Positions 27,901 through 34,462 of a DNA stretch of 64,000 bases are shown here, in pieces. This stretch comes from Anolis sagrei (taxonomy: Eukaryota; Chordata; Lepidosauria; Squamata; Anolidae), in the NCBI RefSeq assembly GCF_037176765.1, contig NC_090025.1, positions 20,272,545 to 20,336,544 on the forward strand, in the 5' to 3' direction. A model generated the notes under the pieces. The model made no database searches, was not told the origin of the DNA, and worked only from the letters and a program-made list of their open reading frames with translations. The translations under genes were made by a program, and so were the position numbers. The stretch's first letter is position 1. Each line of letters opens with the position of its first letter.

Positions 27901-30900
27901 TATAATTTTGCTACTGTTATGAATTGTAATGTAAATATCTGATACTCAGGATGTATTTTTATTCACTGGACCAAATTTGGCACAAATACCCGATATGCCC
28001 AAATTTGATTACTGGTGGGGTTGGAGCGGGATTTATAGTTCACCTACAATCAAAGAGCATTCTGAACTCCACCAACGATGGAATTAAACCACCTTGGCAC
28101 ACAGAACTCCCTTGACCAATAGAAAATACTGGAAGAGTTTGGTGGGCATTGACCTTGAATTTGGGAGTTGTAGTTCACCTACATTCAGAGAGCAATGTGA
28201 ACTCAAACAATGATGGAGCTGAACCAAACTTGGCACGAATACTCAATATGCCCAAATGTGAATACTGGTGGAGTTTGGGGAAAATAGACCTTGATATTTA
28301 GGAGTTGTGGTTGCTGGGATTTATAGTTCACCTACAATGAAAGAGCATTCTGAACCCCACCAAGGATAGAATTGGGGCAAACTCCCCACACAGAACTTGC
28401 ATGAGCAACAGAAAATACTGTGTTTTCTGATGGTCTTTGGCAACCCCCCCACCCCCAGGGGTCTCGACCCCCAGGTTGAGAAGCACTGAACTAAGGTATA
28501 CTGGATAGACCTCAGTAGGCTGTGATCTGATAAGCAAAGTCTTCCTTTGCCAGAAAAGAATGCTATTAGTAATTCATGGGAGAATAACCTGAATTACTCT
28601 GGCAAAGAAAAGGTGAGAAAATATTTATTTTAAAAACAGAAATGACATATTATGGTCACATGGATCTTTTTCTTTCCAGTGAGAATGAATTGTTGTGGGG
28701 GTTTTTTTATGACAATATTTAGACCCTGATGCTGCAACCATTGCACCTCACTCCATTTTGAGCTGATGACCTTTGTTGTCAAATTCACTGTACATTGAAG
28801 GCTTGAGGTGGTTATTGTGAGTTTCAATAAATACCAAACTGGTGTCTATACATTTTTTTTTAAATCTCTTTTCAGATTTTCTGGGATGACGTGAAGGTGG
28901 ATTTAATTCCAAATGGCAGTTCCGTAGCTGTGAATAACAGCAACAAGTATGTAATGATGACTTAAATGCAATCTCTGAAGTTCTGGATGAATTACAGCTG
29001 TGCTGGGTGGCAATTATGGGAGTTATGGTCCCAAACATCTGGAGGGCACCCCACATTGGAGGCAATTGAAGTAAAAACCAATTCAGAAAAATGGCAAAGG
29101 GAAGAATGGCATGGCAAGATGTGTGTTTAAGTAGAATGCAAACTGTCTAGGTTTTTTTTCTTCTTCTAGCTTGTTCCAAAACAATACGTTATTTTCCCCA
29201 TTCAGATGTTTAAGGTTGCTGAATATCCTGCACCATAATGTTAGAAATGTTAATTTTATATGACCCTAAAATATATTTCTGGCAAATAAAGTGTATTACT
29301 ATTAAGCAACTTTTTCAAACCAGGCTAACTTATATGAGAAAGTTGTAGATTTGTTTGAGTTGGACTAATGAAACCTGAATTACACTCTTGATAAATATAG
29401 AAACCCATCAGCTTACATTTAATATGAGAGGGTTTCAAAATGGGTTCTTCATATTTAGAGCATATATAGAGCAAACTATTAATTTTCACTCCTCTTGCTT
29501 TACAGGAAGGATTTTGTCAACAAATATGTAGATTATATTTTCAACATATCTGTAAATGAAGTTTTTGGAGAGTTCAAGAGAGGGTTTTACAAAGTCCTTG
29601 ACAAATGCATGGTTGACTTCTTCGAGCCTCCAGAACTAATGGAAGCAGCAATTGGAAATGCAAACTATGACTGGGAATTGTACGAAAAGGTTGGTGGTGT
29701 GCAAAGTGAATTTCCTGTTTTGATCAAAGTGGGTAACCTGAATGGCTAAGGCAGTGGTTCTCAACCTGGGTTCCCCAGATGTTTTTGGCCCTCAACTCCC
29801 AGAAATCCTAACAGCTGGTAAATTGTCTGGGATTTCTGGGAGTTGTAGGCTAAAAACATCTGGGGAACCCAGGTTGAGAACCACTGGGCTAAGGGCTACT
29901 TGCACATCATGGCTATTGCTGAGCAGGATGGTGGATGTGGCTAAAAGCTATAACCCCAATTCAGTTGAATAGAATTTCCTTTTGCAAGATGTAATGCTGG
30001 TCTGTTTATCTAATGGCCAGGATTTCTAGAAGCTGCTCTCCAAAACACCTGGAGAGCCTCAGGTTTCACACCTGTGACCTGGAGGATAGAAGCTGTTCCC
30101 CTTTCCTGTTTCCTCCTCAGATGGACATTTACGGTCATTGCCCAGTGAAATCTGGTTAGCCCTTATGGAGACCCAGTCCAGGTCTTAATCCATCTTTCTG
30201 TGATTGAACAGAGTTCCTCTTACATTCATATATTTCTCTTTCATTGACATGAGTGCACACCCTCTCTATTATTTGAGTGTGTGCACGTTTCCTTTGTATT
30301 ACACATAGTGTTCTTTTACACGACACTATTTATTTATCATGTCAGGAGTGAACCAAAATAGTTGCATTGCATTAAAAACAAACAAACAAAACACAAAGTT
30401 TGCAGACTTGGTATTCTATTAAATGTCCTTTGACCAGTAGCTGGTCACTAGGAGTGCTTCTGGTGTTGTTGCAAGAAGGTCCTCCATTGTGCATGTGGCA
30501 GGACTCGGGTTGCATTGCAGTAGGTGGTCTGTGATATGCTCTTCTCCACATCGCATGTCGTGGATTCCACTTTGTAGCCCCATTTCTTAAGGTTGGCTCT
30601 GCATCTTAAGGTTGGTGCCAGAGCGCAGTCTGTTCAGGGCCTTCCAAGTTGCCCAGTTTTCTGTGTTCCCAAGAGGGAGTCTCTCATTTGGTATCAGCCA
30701 TTGATTGAGGTTTTGGGTTTGAGCCTGCCACTTTTGGACTCTCACTTGCTGAGGTGTTCCAGTGAATGTCTCTGTAGATCTGCTTTAAGGCTATAGTTGA
30801 ACTTTAACTGATGTGGAAACATCCTAGGAATCCTGGGATTTGTTATTTAGTGAAAACAACTTAGAATGCTTTTGGAACATGGCCACACAGCTCGGAAAAC

Positions 30901-32944
30901 TCACAGTAACTCAGTAATTCCAGCCATGAAAGCCTTAGACAACACATTCAACTTAGAATTCTCCACCAGAGCACTACAGTGCCTCACTAAATCACTCTTC
31001 TCATAAGTTTTCCTCCCTTTGCTGACTTGCACTTTGAGTATCCCTGCCAGGTAGTATTTGGGTGGCTGTAAAGATCAATAGTTTTGCACAAGGAGGACAC
31101 TGCATAGAGAATTTAATTCACATGCACCTTTTCTCATGACATCCCTGCTTAGCTCCCGTGAGTCTGCTGTGGCTTTCAGTGGTGGGAACTTGAGGGCTTG
31201 AGTGCCAGGCCATAAGCAAGGTCTCCAAGGGCCCAGTGCAAACTGAAGGGTCCCCAAAGTTTGAAAAAGGGGTTTTTTTGGATGGTACTTTCCAGACTCC
31301 CAGTATAGCCATAGCTAGTGTAAACTTCATGCACTTGTAGTTCTGAGGTTTCCCATGAGGATTCACTACCACTCTTCTAAATGTTACTTTTACGTCTTTT
31401 CATTTGTCTGATTAAAGTGTTTTGTTCTATCTTGTTTTGTTTCAAAGAATGCTGTGTACTGGGGGATATACAGTCCAACACACCCTACCATTAAAATGTT
31501 CTGGAAGGTTTTCCATGAGCTACCTTTGACTGACAAGAAATCCTTCTTGTGTAAGTATCCTATCCATAAACCAATTTTTAAGATAATTTTCCAAGAGGTC
31601 ATTTTGGAAAATCTCTGTCTTCAAAATGAAGTAGCATTAATTTATTTCACAAAAGACACTTGAAATCCTGAATAACTTCAGAAGTCCAAAGAAGTACTAT
31701 AGATAGATAAAACGCTGCTGTCTTAATTGAAGCCTTGAACTTCAGTAATGCATAGAAGGACTGAGGTAAAACCAGTTCTTTCCAAAACATGAGTTGTCTG
31801 AAAGTATTAATAATTATTTGACCAGAGACCCAAAAAGCTAGTTGTTTGGATGTAAAATTCCCAGAATTATGGGATCTGGAGTAAAAAAATGAACTTTTTA
31901 AATTATGTAGTCAATTGGGTTGCTATGAGTTTTTCAGGCTGTATGGCCATATTCCAGAAGCATTCTCTCCTGATGTTTCACCCACATCTATGGCAGGCAT
32001 CCTCAGAGGTTGTGAGGAAACTAGGAAAGTGAGATTTATATATCTGTGGAATGTCCTGGGTGGAAGAAAGTACTCTTGTCTGTTTGAGGCAAGTGTAAAT
32101 ATTACAATTGGTCACCTTGATTAGCATTGAATGGCCTTGCAAAATTATTTTTGGAACTGGAAAGATTTCATATACTTTAAGAAAAGTATGTTTGTTCCAC
32201 TCTTCCTCCAAAGAGGATTGTGAAATCTTGTGTGTGAAGTTCTCACACCTTTCTAGATTAAGTTAGCCAACTGTGGCCAACTTCATAAGTTTCCCAGATG
32301 AACTGGGAATTTGGATTTCCCAAAACTTTGCTTCATACCCTGAGATATCCTTATTGATTACTGAAGATAAGTTCCTTATATGATGATCTATATGGACATG
32401 TGTCATTACACCTATTCCAAGAAACTTCCAAGTTTTGAGTGGCTCCAAGGATTTAGGGAATTTGAAATCCTTTAATATGTATCAAAGGTGACATGAAAAC
32501 CTCATCCTGTCATGCAGTAACATATAGTCAGGACGTGTGTGTGAACAAAAAGCCTGTGGATATCAGTGGAAAGGAAAAGAAAGACGCTTAGAGCTGATCT
32601 CACTAATTTAGGTATTTCATTTTGTCCCACTTGGGATTTATGTCACACATGGGGATTGTTTGAATATTTCCTACCTCTAGACAAAACCTAACAAATCCCT
32701 TTCTCTTCATCATCTAGTATTTATTGCAGGAACTGACCGAGTCCCTCCGATGGGGATGGATTCCTTGAGGATCACAATTCACTCGCACCGGTCTCTTTCA
32801 GAAGATCATATCCCCGAAGCCCAGATCTGTTTTCATCTTTTGCTCCTGCCACCTTATTCCACAATTGAAAAACTCAAGGAGAAACTGCAACAAGCCATTG
32901 AGAACAATCGAGGCTTTGGCAAACAGGAAAATGAAAATGTCTGA
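1644..32944 (+). CDS. HERC6: HERC6-like RCC1/HECT E3 ligase, complete 23-exon gene
   Basis: Joining 23 exons with GT-AG borders (one atypical donor) gives 3144 bases, 1047 codons plus stop, close to human HERC6 (about 1020 residues). Residues 1 to about 387 form an RCC1-like propeller with repeated GQLG and CG-x-x-H motifs; about 388-700 is the helical linker; about 700-1047 is the HECT domain, ending NNRGFG plus a short tail. Exon 1 has the HERC6 signature [12 protein letters not shown]. Family knowledge: HERC5/6 are cytoplasmic, interferon-induced E3 ligases that pass ubiquitin or ISG15 from an E2 through a HECT cysteine. That Cys is present (residue 1010, bases 32828-32830). The start ATG has A at -3. 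HERC6 rather than HERC5 is preferred from the N-terminus and the position upstream of a HERC5-like gene; ISG15 activity is inferred from mammals. Confidence 0.93.
2458..2680. mobile_element. Palindromic MITE inside CR1
   Basis: Arms around ctgcctcctgcagaattctg and its complement meet near 2545; ends read ctccacactagag and ctctagtgtgg. Contains the actacaaaccccagaattc motif typical of squamate palindromic MITEs. Confidence 0.65.
2979..3113. mobile_element. 135-base palindromic hAT-type MITE with 8-base TSD
   Basis: Begins cagtggttctcaacctg and ends caggttgagaatcactg; perfect 8-base target duplication CACTAGAC at 2971-2978 and 3114-3121. Same family and same length as 29752-29886. Confidence 0.88.
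3717..3867. mobile_element. Long-palindrome hAT-type MITE
   Basis: Arms starting atgggcaaattttggccct are nearly perfectly complementary over about 65 bases around a short loop near 3795. Flanks gcttaaat and gcctaaac resemble an 8-base duplication. A decayed relative lies at 10495-10611. Confidence 0.75.
4087..4180 (+). promoter_or_regulatory. Candidate interferon/AP-1 enhancer in HERC6 intron 1
   Basis: AGTTTCAGTTTCCT at 4163-4176 fits the ISRE consensus AGTTTCNNTTTCNY exactly. An AP-1 site (atgagtca, 4146-4153) lies 10 bases before it and a degenerate direct repeat of TTTC units sits at about 4095-4108. The surrounding 4020-4420 looks unique rather than repetitive. Function is inferred from motif match only. 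Confidence 0.5.
4163..4176 (+). promoter_or_regulatory. Consensus ISRE, HERC6 intron 1
   Basis: AGTTTCAGTTTCCT, a full ISRE match, about 2.3 kb downstream of exon 1 and 10 bases after an AP-1 consensus. Confidence 0.5.
4689..5254. mobile_element. hAT-type element B, inserted in element A
   Basis: Ends cagaggcggccctagg and gggttgagctctcctg; flanked by a perfect 8-base duplication CCCCCAAC at 4681-4688 and 5255-5262. Another copy, inserted in a different MITE, lies at 40972-41266. Confidence 0.85.
4920..5192. mobile_element. hAT-type element C with G/C homopolymer ends, inserted in element B
   Basis: Ends caggcatgtagccgg and ctggctacggacctg with long G and C runs just inside. Perfect 8-base duplication CCTCTGGT at 4912-4919 and 5193-5200. 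Related copy at 17638-17913. Confidence 0.87.
6223..6253. repeat. ATCT microsatellite
   Basis: About seven tandem ATCT units in HERC6 intron 1, roughly 460 bases before exon 2. Confidence 0.9.
6713..6869 (+). CDS. HERC6: HERC6 coding exon 2
   Basis: Residues 85-136. Contains [17 protein letters not shown] and [10 protein letters not shown], one full RCC1 repeat, and aligns closely to the human HERC6 segment with the same [10 protein letters not shown] motif. Acceptor AG at 6711-6712, donor gtaagt. Confidence 0.93.
7127..7203 (+). CDS. HERC6: HERC6 coding exon 3
   Basis: Residues 137-162, including [11 protein letters not shown] of the next RCC1 blade. Its 77-base length is identical to exon 3 of the downstream HERC5-like gene, and the phases match. 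Confidence 0.93.
7363..8410. mobile_element. Probable non-autonomous DNA transposon, about 1 kb
   Basis: Ends read actagagttgtgcgtgga and, on the other strand, actaggtttgtgcattta, an imperfect terminal inverted repeat filling most of HERC6 intron 3. Holds a 19-base C run near 8107. No transposase frame. Confidence 0.5.
8684..8815 (-). mobile_element. Penelope-like tail fragment
   Basis: tattgtcaaaggctttcatg to catcctcagaggttgtgagg, the standard 130-base unit seen throughout the window. Confidence 0.75.
8914..9141 (+). CDS. HERC6: HERC6 coding exon 4
   Basis: Residues 163-238. Carries [34 protein letters not shown] and [12 protein letters not shown], the best conserved part of the RCC1-like domain in HERC3/5/6. 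Acceptor AG at 8912-8913. Confidence 0.95.
9460..9922 (+). mobile_element. tRNA-derived SINE with L2-like tail and ATT repeats
   Basis: Head ggaaccacagtggcacaatg with a degenerate B box, middle shared with the Sauria SINE (tagcagtttgaaaacatgca), tail gtaatccactttgagtcc then aataaagtg and about twelve ATT units. Confidence 0.75.
10495..10611. mobile_element. Decayed palindromic hAT-type MITE
   Basis: Shares ggacttcaactcccaca and cccatgcctg with 3717-3867; arms complementary around 10555. Confidence 0.6.
11044..11138 (+). CDS. HERC6: HERC6 coding exon 5
   Basis: Residues 239-270, with [13 protein letters not shown], the invariant blade motif of HERC proteins. A good pyrimidine-rich acceptor precedes it; the donor is gtacta and the exon ends at a codon boundary. 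Confidence 0.93.
11644..12106. mobile_element. hAT-type element D
   Basis: Ends cagtggttcccagcc and ggttggaaccactg; flanks gtgtaggt and ttgtaggt differ at one base of eight. Other copies at 16345-16605, 24946-25349 and 5826-6156. Confidence 0.8.
12297..12427 (+). CDS. HERC6: HERC6 coding exon 6
   Basis: Residues 271-313, [15 protein letters not shown] to LLACGR. The 131-base length equals exon 6 of the HERC5-like gene. Phase 0 start, phase 2 end, donor gtatgt. Confidence 0.93.
12516..12661 (+). CDS. HERC6: HERC6 coding exon 7
   Basis: Residues 314-362, [19 protein letters not shown] followed by a Ser/Gly-rich loop, matching the last canonical blade of HERC6. The preceding intron is only 88 bases. 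Donor gtacct. Confidence 0.9.
12662..13152. other. HERC6 intron 7, no feature seen
   Basis: AT-rich intron sequence with no recognisable repeat or motif. The open frame that runs from 13011 through exon 8 is chance extension of that exon. Confidence 0.6.
13153..13226 (+). CDS. HERC6: HERC6 coding exon 8
   Basis: Residues 363-387, with [16 protein letters not shown], which matches the human HERC6 segment VKHIFAGTYANF and closes the propeller. Ends at a codon boundary, donor gtaggc. Confidence 0.92.
13584..13719. mobile_element. Palindromic Penelope-derived insertion with 13-base TSD
   Basis: Two inverted Penelope-like ends joined head to head (tattgtcgaaggctttc ... cctacaacaac), flanked by a perfect duplication CTGTTCTGTAGTG at 13571-13583 and 13720-13732. 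Confidence 0.8.
14273..14400 (+). CDS. HERC6: HERC6 coding exon 9 (atypical splice donor)
   Basis: Residues 388-429, the linker after the propeller ([16 protein letters not shown], matching the ISRISQSMAEKW segment of human HERC6). It must end in phase 2 to join exon 10 as KR-EIETIF, and HERC5 has KREIQEIF at this point. The base pair after 14400 is GC, not GT, so this looks like a GC-AG intron. An in-frame alternative donor 5 bases plus one codon later (after 14405) would add Leu-Val. Confidence 0.85.
14587..14818. mobile_element. Palindromic Penelope-derived insertion
   Basis: Two inverted copies of the 110-base Penelope-like end. Flanks ccataattattttg and ccataattactttt are a nearly perfect duplication. 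Confidence 0.72.
14823..15633. other. HERC6 intron 9, second half, no feature seen
   Basis: AT-rich and apparently unique; only short homopolymer runs (for example at 15272). No recognisable element. Confidence 0.55.
15634..15693 (+). CDS. HERC6: HERC6 coding exon 10
   Basis: Residues 430-449, [19 protein letters not shown], the conserved IFSS-x-x-CLTASFL motif of HERC5/6. The 60-base length is identical to exon 10 of the HERC5-like gene. Confidence 0.93.
15818..15914 (+). CDS. HERC6: HERC6 coding exon 11
   Basis: Residues 450-482, including [20 protein letters not shown], matching the human DLEMARDTFKKLTKKEWI segment. Donor gtaaga at 15915. Confidence 0.92.
16345..16605. mobile_element. 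hAT-type element D, shorter copy
   Basis: Starts cagtggttcccagcc, ends caagaaccactg; flanks atctagag and atgtagag match at seven of eight bases. Confidence 0.75.
16888..17075. mobile_element. Old palindromic Penelope-derived insertion
   Basis: attgtcaaaggctttcataa then the complementary arm ending gaccagaaactacacaac; more diverged than the copies at 13584 and 20630. Confidence 0.6.
17622..18208 (-). mobile_element. Sauria-type SINE interrupted by hAT element C
   Basis: SINE body 17914-18208 reads, reversed, a tRNA-like head (B box near 18125-18150) and a tail ending in the ttaatgtcaggggaaacc motif. Element C split the tail at gtttcccctgac. Confidence 0.8.
17638..17913. mobile_element. hAT-type element C
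   Basis: 276 bases, ends caggcccgtagccagg and ggctacatgcctg, G and C runs inside both ends; flanks cccctgac and cacctgac match at seven of eight bases. Confidence 0.82.
18311..18500 (+). CDS. HERC6: HERC6 coding exon 12
   Basis: Residues 483-545. Contains [16 protein letters not shown] and [17 protein letters not shown], near-identical to the HERC6 family core of the middle region. Donor gtaagt. Confidence 0.94.
18617..19356. mobile_element. hAT-type element A, full length with TSD
   Basis: 740 bases from cagtgtttctcaacc to gttgagaagcactg, with perfect duplication GGCTAAGG at 18609-18616 and 19357-19364. Interior is built of repeated units containing gggagttgtagttgctggga; no transposase. 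Confidence 0.9.
19520..19671 (+). CDS. HERC6: HERC6 coding exon 13
   Basis: Residues 546-596, including [16 protein letters not shown] and [10 protein letters not shown], which match the LIQMLKAAIISQL and MMKELHKV helices of human HERC6. Confidence 0.92.
19750..19866 (+). CDS. HERC6: HERC6 coding exon 14
   Basis: Residues 597-635, [20 protein letters not shown] and following; fits VNKANCRLPENTFNINEL of human HERC6. The preceding intron is only 78 bases. Phase 0 at both ends. Confidence 0.9.
20044..20090. mobile_element. 47-base Penelope-derived insertion with 14-base TSD
   Basis: Only tgcctctagaacatgg to cacaagaacct is present, flanked by a perfect duplication AGATATCTGTGACA at 20030-20043 and 20091-20104. 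Confidence 0.82.
20630..20853. mobile_element. Palindromic Penelope-derived insertion with about 14-base TSD
   Basis: Two inverted units meet at about 20755 (cctcacctcactacctctgagg). Flanks share CAACAACTATCATG at 20616-20629 and 20854-20867; the first few bases may belong to the element end. Confidence 0.82.
20958..21104. mobile_element. Palindromic MITE, ggcccctt family
   Basis: ggccccttccaaacacc with the complementary arm ggtgttatcaagggccc; inner arms tttgaactggaatat / agttcaaagcaga. Other copies at 23784-23956, 61529-61680 and, split by an L2, 45311-45960. Confidence 0.72.
21106..21474. mobile_element. Charlie-like hAT element
   Basis: caggggtcctcaaactaagg to ggtttgaggacacca; this terminal pattern is typical of Charlie-type hAT elements of amniotes. 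Confidence 0.65.
21817..22639 (-). mobile_element. CR1 LINE 3' end, little decayed
   Basis: Minus-strand open frame of 232 codons (21903-22601), starting [20 protein letters not shown], almost identical to the C-terminus of the copy at 52814-54583; 3' end made of attctatg repeats at 21817-21835. 5'-truncated. Confidence 0.93.
23002..23103 (+). CDS. HERC6: HERC6 coding exon 15
   Basis: Residues 636-669, [20 protein letters not shown], matching the FPFIFNSLSKIKLLQAD segment just before the HECT domain. Donor gtaaga at 23104. Confidence 0.9.
23500..23546. repeat. CT then ATCT microsatellite
   Basis: ctctctctctctctct followed by ctatctatctatctgtctatc in HERC6 intron 15. Confidence 0.85.
23784..23956. 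mobile_element. Palindromic MITE, ggcccctt family
   Basis: cttagggcccttccacacag and ctgtgtagaaggacccta are complementary ends; arms nearly complementary throughout. Confidence 0.78.
24050..24220 (+). CDS. HERC6: HERC6 coding exon 16 (start of HECT)
   Basis: Residues 670-726. The motif [20 protein letters not shown] matches the VRR-x-x-L-V/I-x-D-x-L strand-helix that opens the HECT N-lobe. Phase 0 at both ends. Confidence 0.93.
24312..24732. mobile_element. Mariner/pogo-type MITE with TA duplication
   Basis: Ends ctggcaatccccaagttac and gtaacttgggtactgcctg, each next to TA. The 3' half of another copy lies at 27023-27224. Confidence 0.72.
24946..25349. mobile_element. hAT-type element D
   Basis: Starts cagtggttctcaacc; interior shares ctgattcagaaaactgcatt and gaccatatttttgttcttg with the other D copies; the 3' end is worn. 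Confidence 0.7.
25534..25680 (+). CDS. HERC6: HERC6 coding exon 17 (HECT N-lobe)
   Basis: Residues 727-775. [20 protein letters not shown] corresponds to the HECT signature F-x-GE-x-x-D-x-GG-V-x-x-E-F-F; YGMFMYP and MWF follow. The usual Asp of the D-x-GG motif is replaced by Glu, as is common in HERC6. Confidence 0.94.
25681..26205. other. HERC6 intron 17, no repeat seen
   Basis: Unique-looking intron. One of the few introns longer than 500 bases without a visible transposon. Confidence 0.55.
26206..26372 (+). CDS. HERC6: HERC6 coding exon 18 (HECT N-lobe)
   Basis: Residues 776-830. [42 protein letters not shown]: the conserved G-x-x-x-G-x-A-x-x-N helix and the E2-binding side of the N-lobe. 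Confidence 0.96.
26740..27010 (+). mobile_element. L2-like LINE 3' fragment
   Basis: Plus-strand frame [20 protein letters not shown] and a basic tail match the C-terminus of L2-type ORF2. Followed directly by a half MITE (27023-27224). Confidence 0.7.
27266..27332 (+). CDS. HERC6: HERC6 coding exon 19 (HECT)
   Basis: Residues 831-853, [21 protein letters not shown], matching SLQ-x-x-LD-x-x-x-DD-I of HERC6. Acceptor AG at 27264-27265, donor gtaagt. Confidence 0.93.
27802..28488. mobile_element. hAT-type element A with TSD
   Basis: 687 bases, cagtgtttctcaacc to gttgagaagcactg; perfect duplication AACTAAGG at 27794-27801 and 28489-28496. Confidence 0.9.
28876..28946 (+). CDS. HERC6: HERC6 coding exon 20 (HECT)
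   Basis: Residues 854-876, with [16 protein letters not shown], the family motif V-x-LIPNG-x-x-x-V-x-x-x-N. Acceptor AG at 28874-28875, donor gtatgt. Confidence 0.94.
29506..29689 (+). CDS. HERC6: HERC6 coding exon 21 (HECT)
   Basis: Residues 877-938. [25 protein letters not shown] and [12 protein letters not shown], the end of the HECT N-lobe and hinge. Phase 0 end with donor gttggt, slightly weak. Confidence 0.95.
29752..29886. mobile_element. 135-base palindromic hAT-type MITE with TSD
   Basis: cagtggttctcaacctggg to cccaggttgagaaccactg; perfect duplication GGCTAAGG at 29744-29751 and 29887-29894. It lies 55 bases after HERC6 exon 21. Confidence 0.9.
30009..30145. repeat. 137-base block duplicated at 33714-33850
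   Basis: tctaatggccag to ttgcccag, ungapped and highly similar to 33714-33850, with about one difference in the last 66 bases. Only two copies are seen in the window. Confidence 0.75.
30343..30800 (-). mobile_element. Family-X LINE relative, 3' region
   Basis: caggagtgaaccaaaata, then aacacaaagtttgcagac and tgtgcatgtggcaggactcg match 1320-1440 and 228-262. Confidence 0.55.
30868..30948. mobile_element. 81-base Penelope-derived insertion with 11-base TSD, inside a MITE
   Basis: tggaacatggccacacagc to agccttagacaacacatt; duplication CAACTTAGAAT at 30857-30867 and 30949-30959. The host is a palindromic MITE spanning about 30790-31010. Confidence 0.78.
31448..31550 (+). CDS. HERC6: HERC6 coding exon 22 (HECT C-lobe)
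   Basis: Residues 939-972. Y-S[25 protein letters not shown] matches the start of the C-lobe. Donor gtaagt after 31550 leaves one base of a Leu codon. Confidence 0.95.
31915..32145 (-). mobile_element. Penelope-like fragment
   Basis: Starts with the usual end unit and runs on into tgtttgaggcaagtgtaaat and caccttgattagcattgaat, as in the longer copy at 55885-56672. Confidence 0.75.
32146..32717. other. HERC6 intron 22, second half, no feature seen
   Basis: Unique-looking sequence between a Penelope-like fragment and exon 23. Confidence 0.55.
32718..32944 (+). CDS. HERC6: HERC6 coding exon 23, catalytic Cys and stop
   Basis: Residues 973-1047. FIAGTDRVP opens it; the catalytic Cys (1010) lies in [16 protein letters not shown], and the protein ends NNRGFG plus KQENENV, then TGA at 32942-32944. 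The residue before the Cys is Ile, whereas most HECT ligases, including human HERC5 and HERC6, have Thr. No convincing polyadenylation signal was identified close behind the stop. Confidence 0.96.
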
Positions 32945-33290
32945 AATGGAGATTCTCTTTTTTGGCAGTTCTTAACAAACCTACACTTAGGCTTAACAAA
33001 CCCATACTGGCTCCTGCTGATCACTGCATTGTCATCAAGATACTGCTGGCAGACTCCTGTATAATCCATTCTGATTTTTTTTCTTGATATTGTGGTCTAA
33101 CAGACTGGTTGTAATTTCCTGGATCATCATGTCTTCTTTTGAAGTGGGCAACAATGTGTTTCTCTACTACAGCTTTATCTCCTAAAAGCTGAAATAAGCT
33201 TCCTAGCTTTTTTGATTTGAAAGCTCCTTTCACAGTTCTGTTTCTTTTAGAATTATTTTCCTGGATAATTCCTTAATTACATCTTTATTT
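32945..33290 (+). other. HERC6 3' flank
   Basis: Presumed 3' untranslated region. No AATAAA is seen before the SINE at 33307; the nearest clear ones are far downstream near 34430 and 35037, so the true end of the transcript cannot be placed. Confidence 0.4.
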
Positions 33291-33306
33291 GTGAGTGTGT
33301 GTGTGA

Positions 33307-33548
33307 GGAGCAACTTGAGAAACTGCAAGTCGCATCTGGTGTGAGAGAATTGATCATCTGCAAGGACATTGCCCATGGGTCGTCCGGATGTTTTACCATC
33401 ACGTGGGAGGATTCTCTCATGTTCCCACATAAGAAGCTGGAGCTGTCAGACAGGAGCTCACCCTGTTCCCCAGTTTGAACTGCCAACTTTTCAGTCAGCC
33501 GTCCTGCCAGCACAAGGATTTCACCCATTGCACCACCAGGAGCTCCTC
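33307..33548 (-). mobile_element. tRNA-derived SINE (ACA-type)
   Basis: Reversed, it starts ggagctcctggtggtgcaatg, has a B-box-like stretch near 33470-33485 and ends tcaagttgctcctc. A GT microsatellite (33292-33304) is its tail. Confidence 0.78.
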
Positions 33549-33713
33549 CATTGAGGATACACCTGTTAATAGTCAAGATCCAAGAAGCATGTTGATGGCA
33601 TATAAGCTTATGCAAATGTTTTGGGGTTTTTTTGTCATCACTTAGAGCAGGGGTGTCTCTTTTGGCCCTCCAGATGTTTGGGCCTTCAGCTCAGAGAAGG
33701 CTGAGCCAGTTTG

Positions 33714-33850
33714 TCTAATGGCCAGAAATTCTGGAAGCTGAAGTCCAAAACACCTGGAGAGCTACAGGTTTCACACCAGTGACCTGGAGGATAGGAGCTG
33801 TTCCCCTTTCCTGTTTCCTCCTCAGATGGACATTTACGGTCATTGCCCAG
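33714..33850. repeat. Second copy of the 137-base block
   Basis: See 30009-30145. Here it is fused to a SINE that runs on to about 34036; the end at ttgcccag coincides with SINE sequence. Confidence 0.75.
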
Positions 33851-34036
33851 GGGACGCCTGGATGTTTTTGATCTTTTACCATCCTTGTGAGAGGCTTCTC
33901 TCATATCCCCGCATGGGGAGCTGGAACTGACAGAGGGAGCTCATCTGCACTCTCCCTGGATTCAAACCTCTGACCTGTTGGACTTCAGTCCTGCTGGCAC
34001 AAGGGTTTATCTCATCTCGCCACCAGTGGTTCTCTG
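33838..34036 (-). mobile_element. tRNA-derived SINE (ACA-type), truncated
   Basis: Reversed: ccactggtggcgagatgag head, B box near 33960-33975, ends at ctgggcaatgacc. Confidence 0.75.
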
Positions 34037-34462
34037 TGTGTGCTAAAAACCATATAATAATTCTACATTTTCTGTGGGAATGGCAGGTGCCTATTTCTTC
34101 TACAGTTGGGAATTTAGTATATTTGGTTTGTTGTGCTGGATATTAGACTTAGTGTTGGACTAAGCTAGAGGTTAATATCTATTCTGTTTTTTCTTAGTAC
34201 TCAATATTATTCTTCTGACACAAGGACAAATAGATTCAAATACAAATTTAGGTACAGGAACATTACCTCTATATCATGCATTGATTAATTAAATACAATT
34301 TAGGTATTGTGTTATTTACACAAAACTATTTTTATTGATCAGCCAATTGGCCTTATCGAAACAGACAATATAAACCCAACGTACAGTATACATCTAGACT
34401 GAGTACAGATATAAGTAGACAAGTACAGAAATAAAAAGTGGGGATGGCCAACTTGTAACCAA

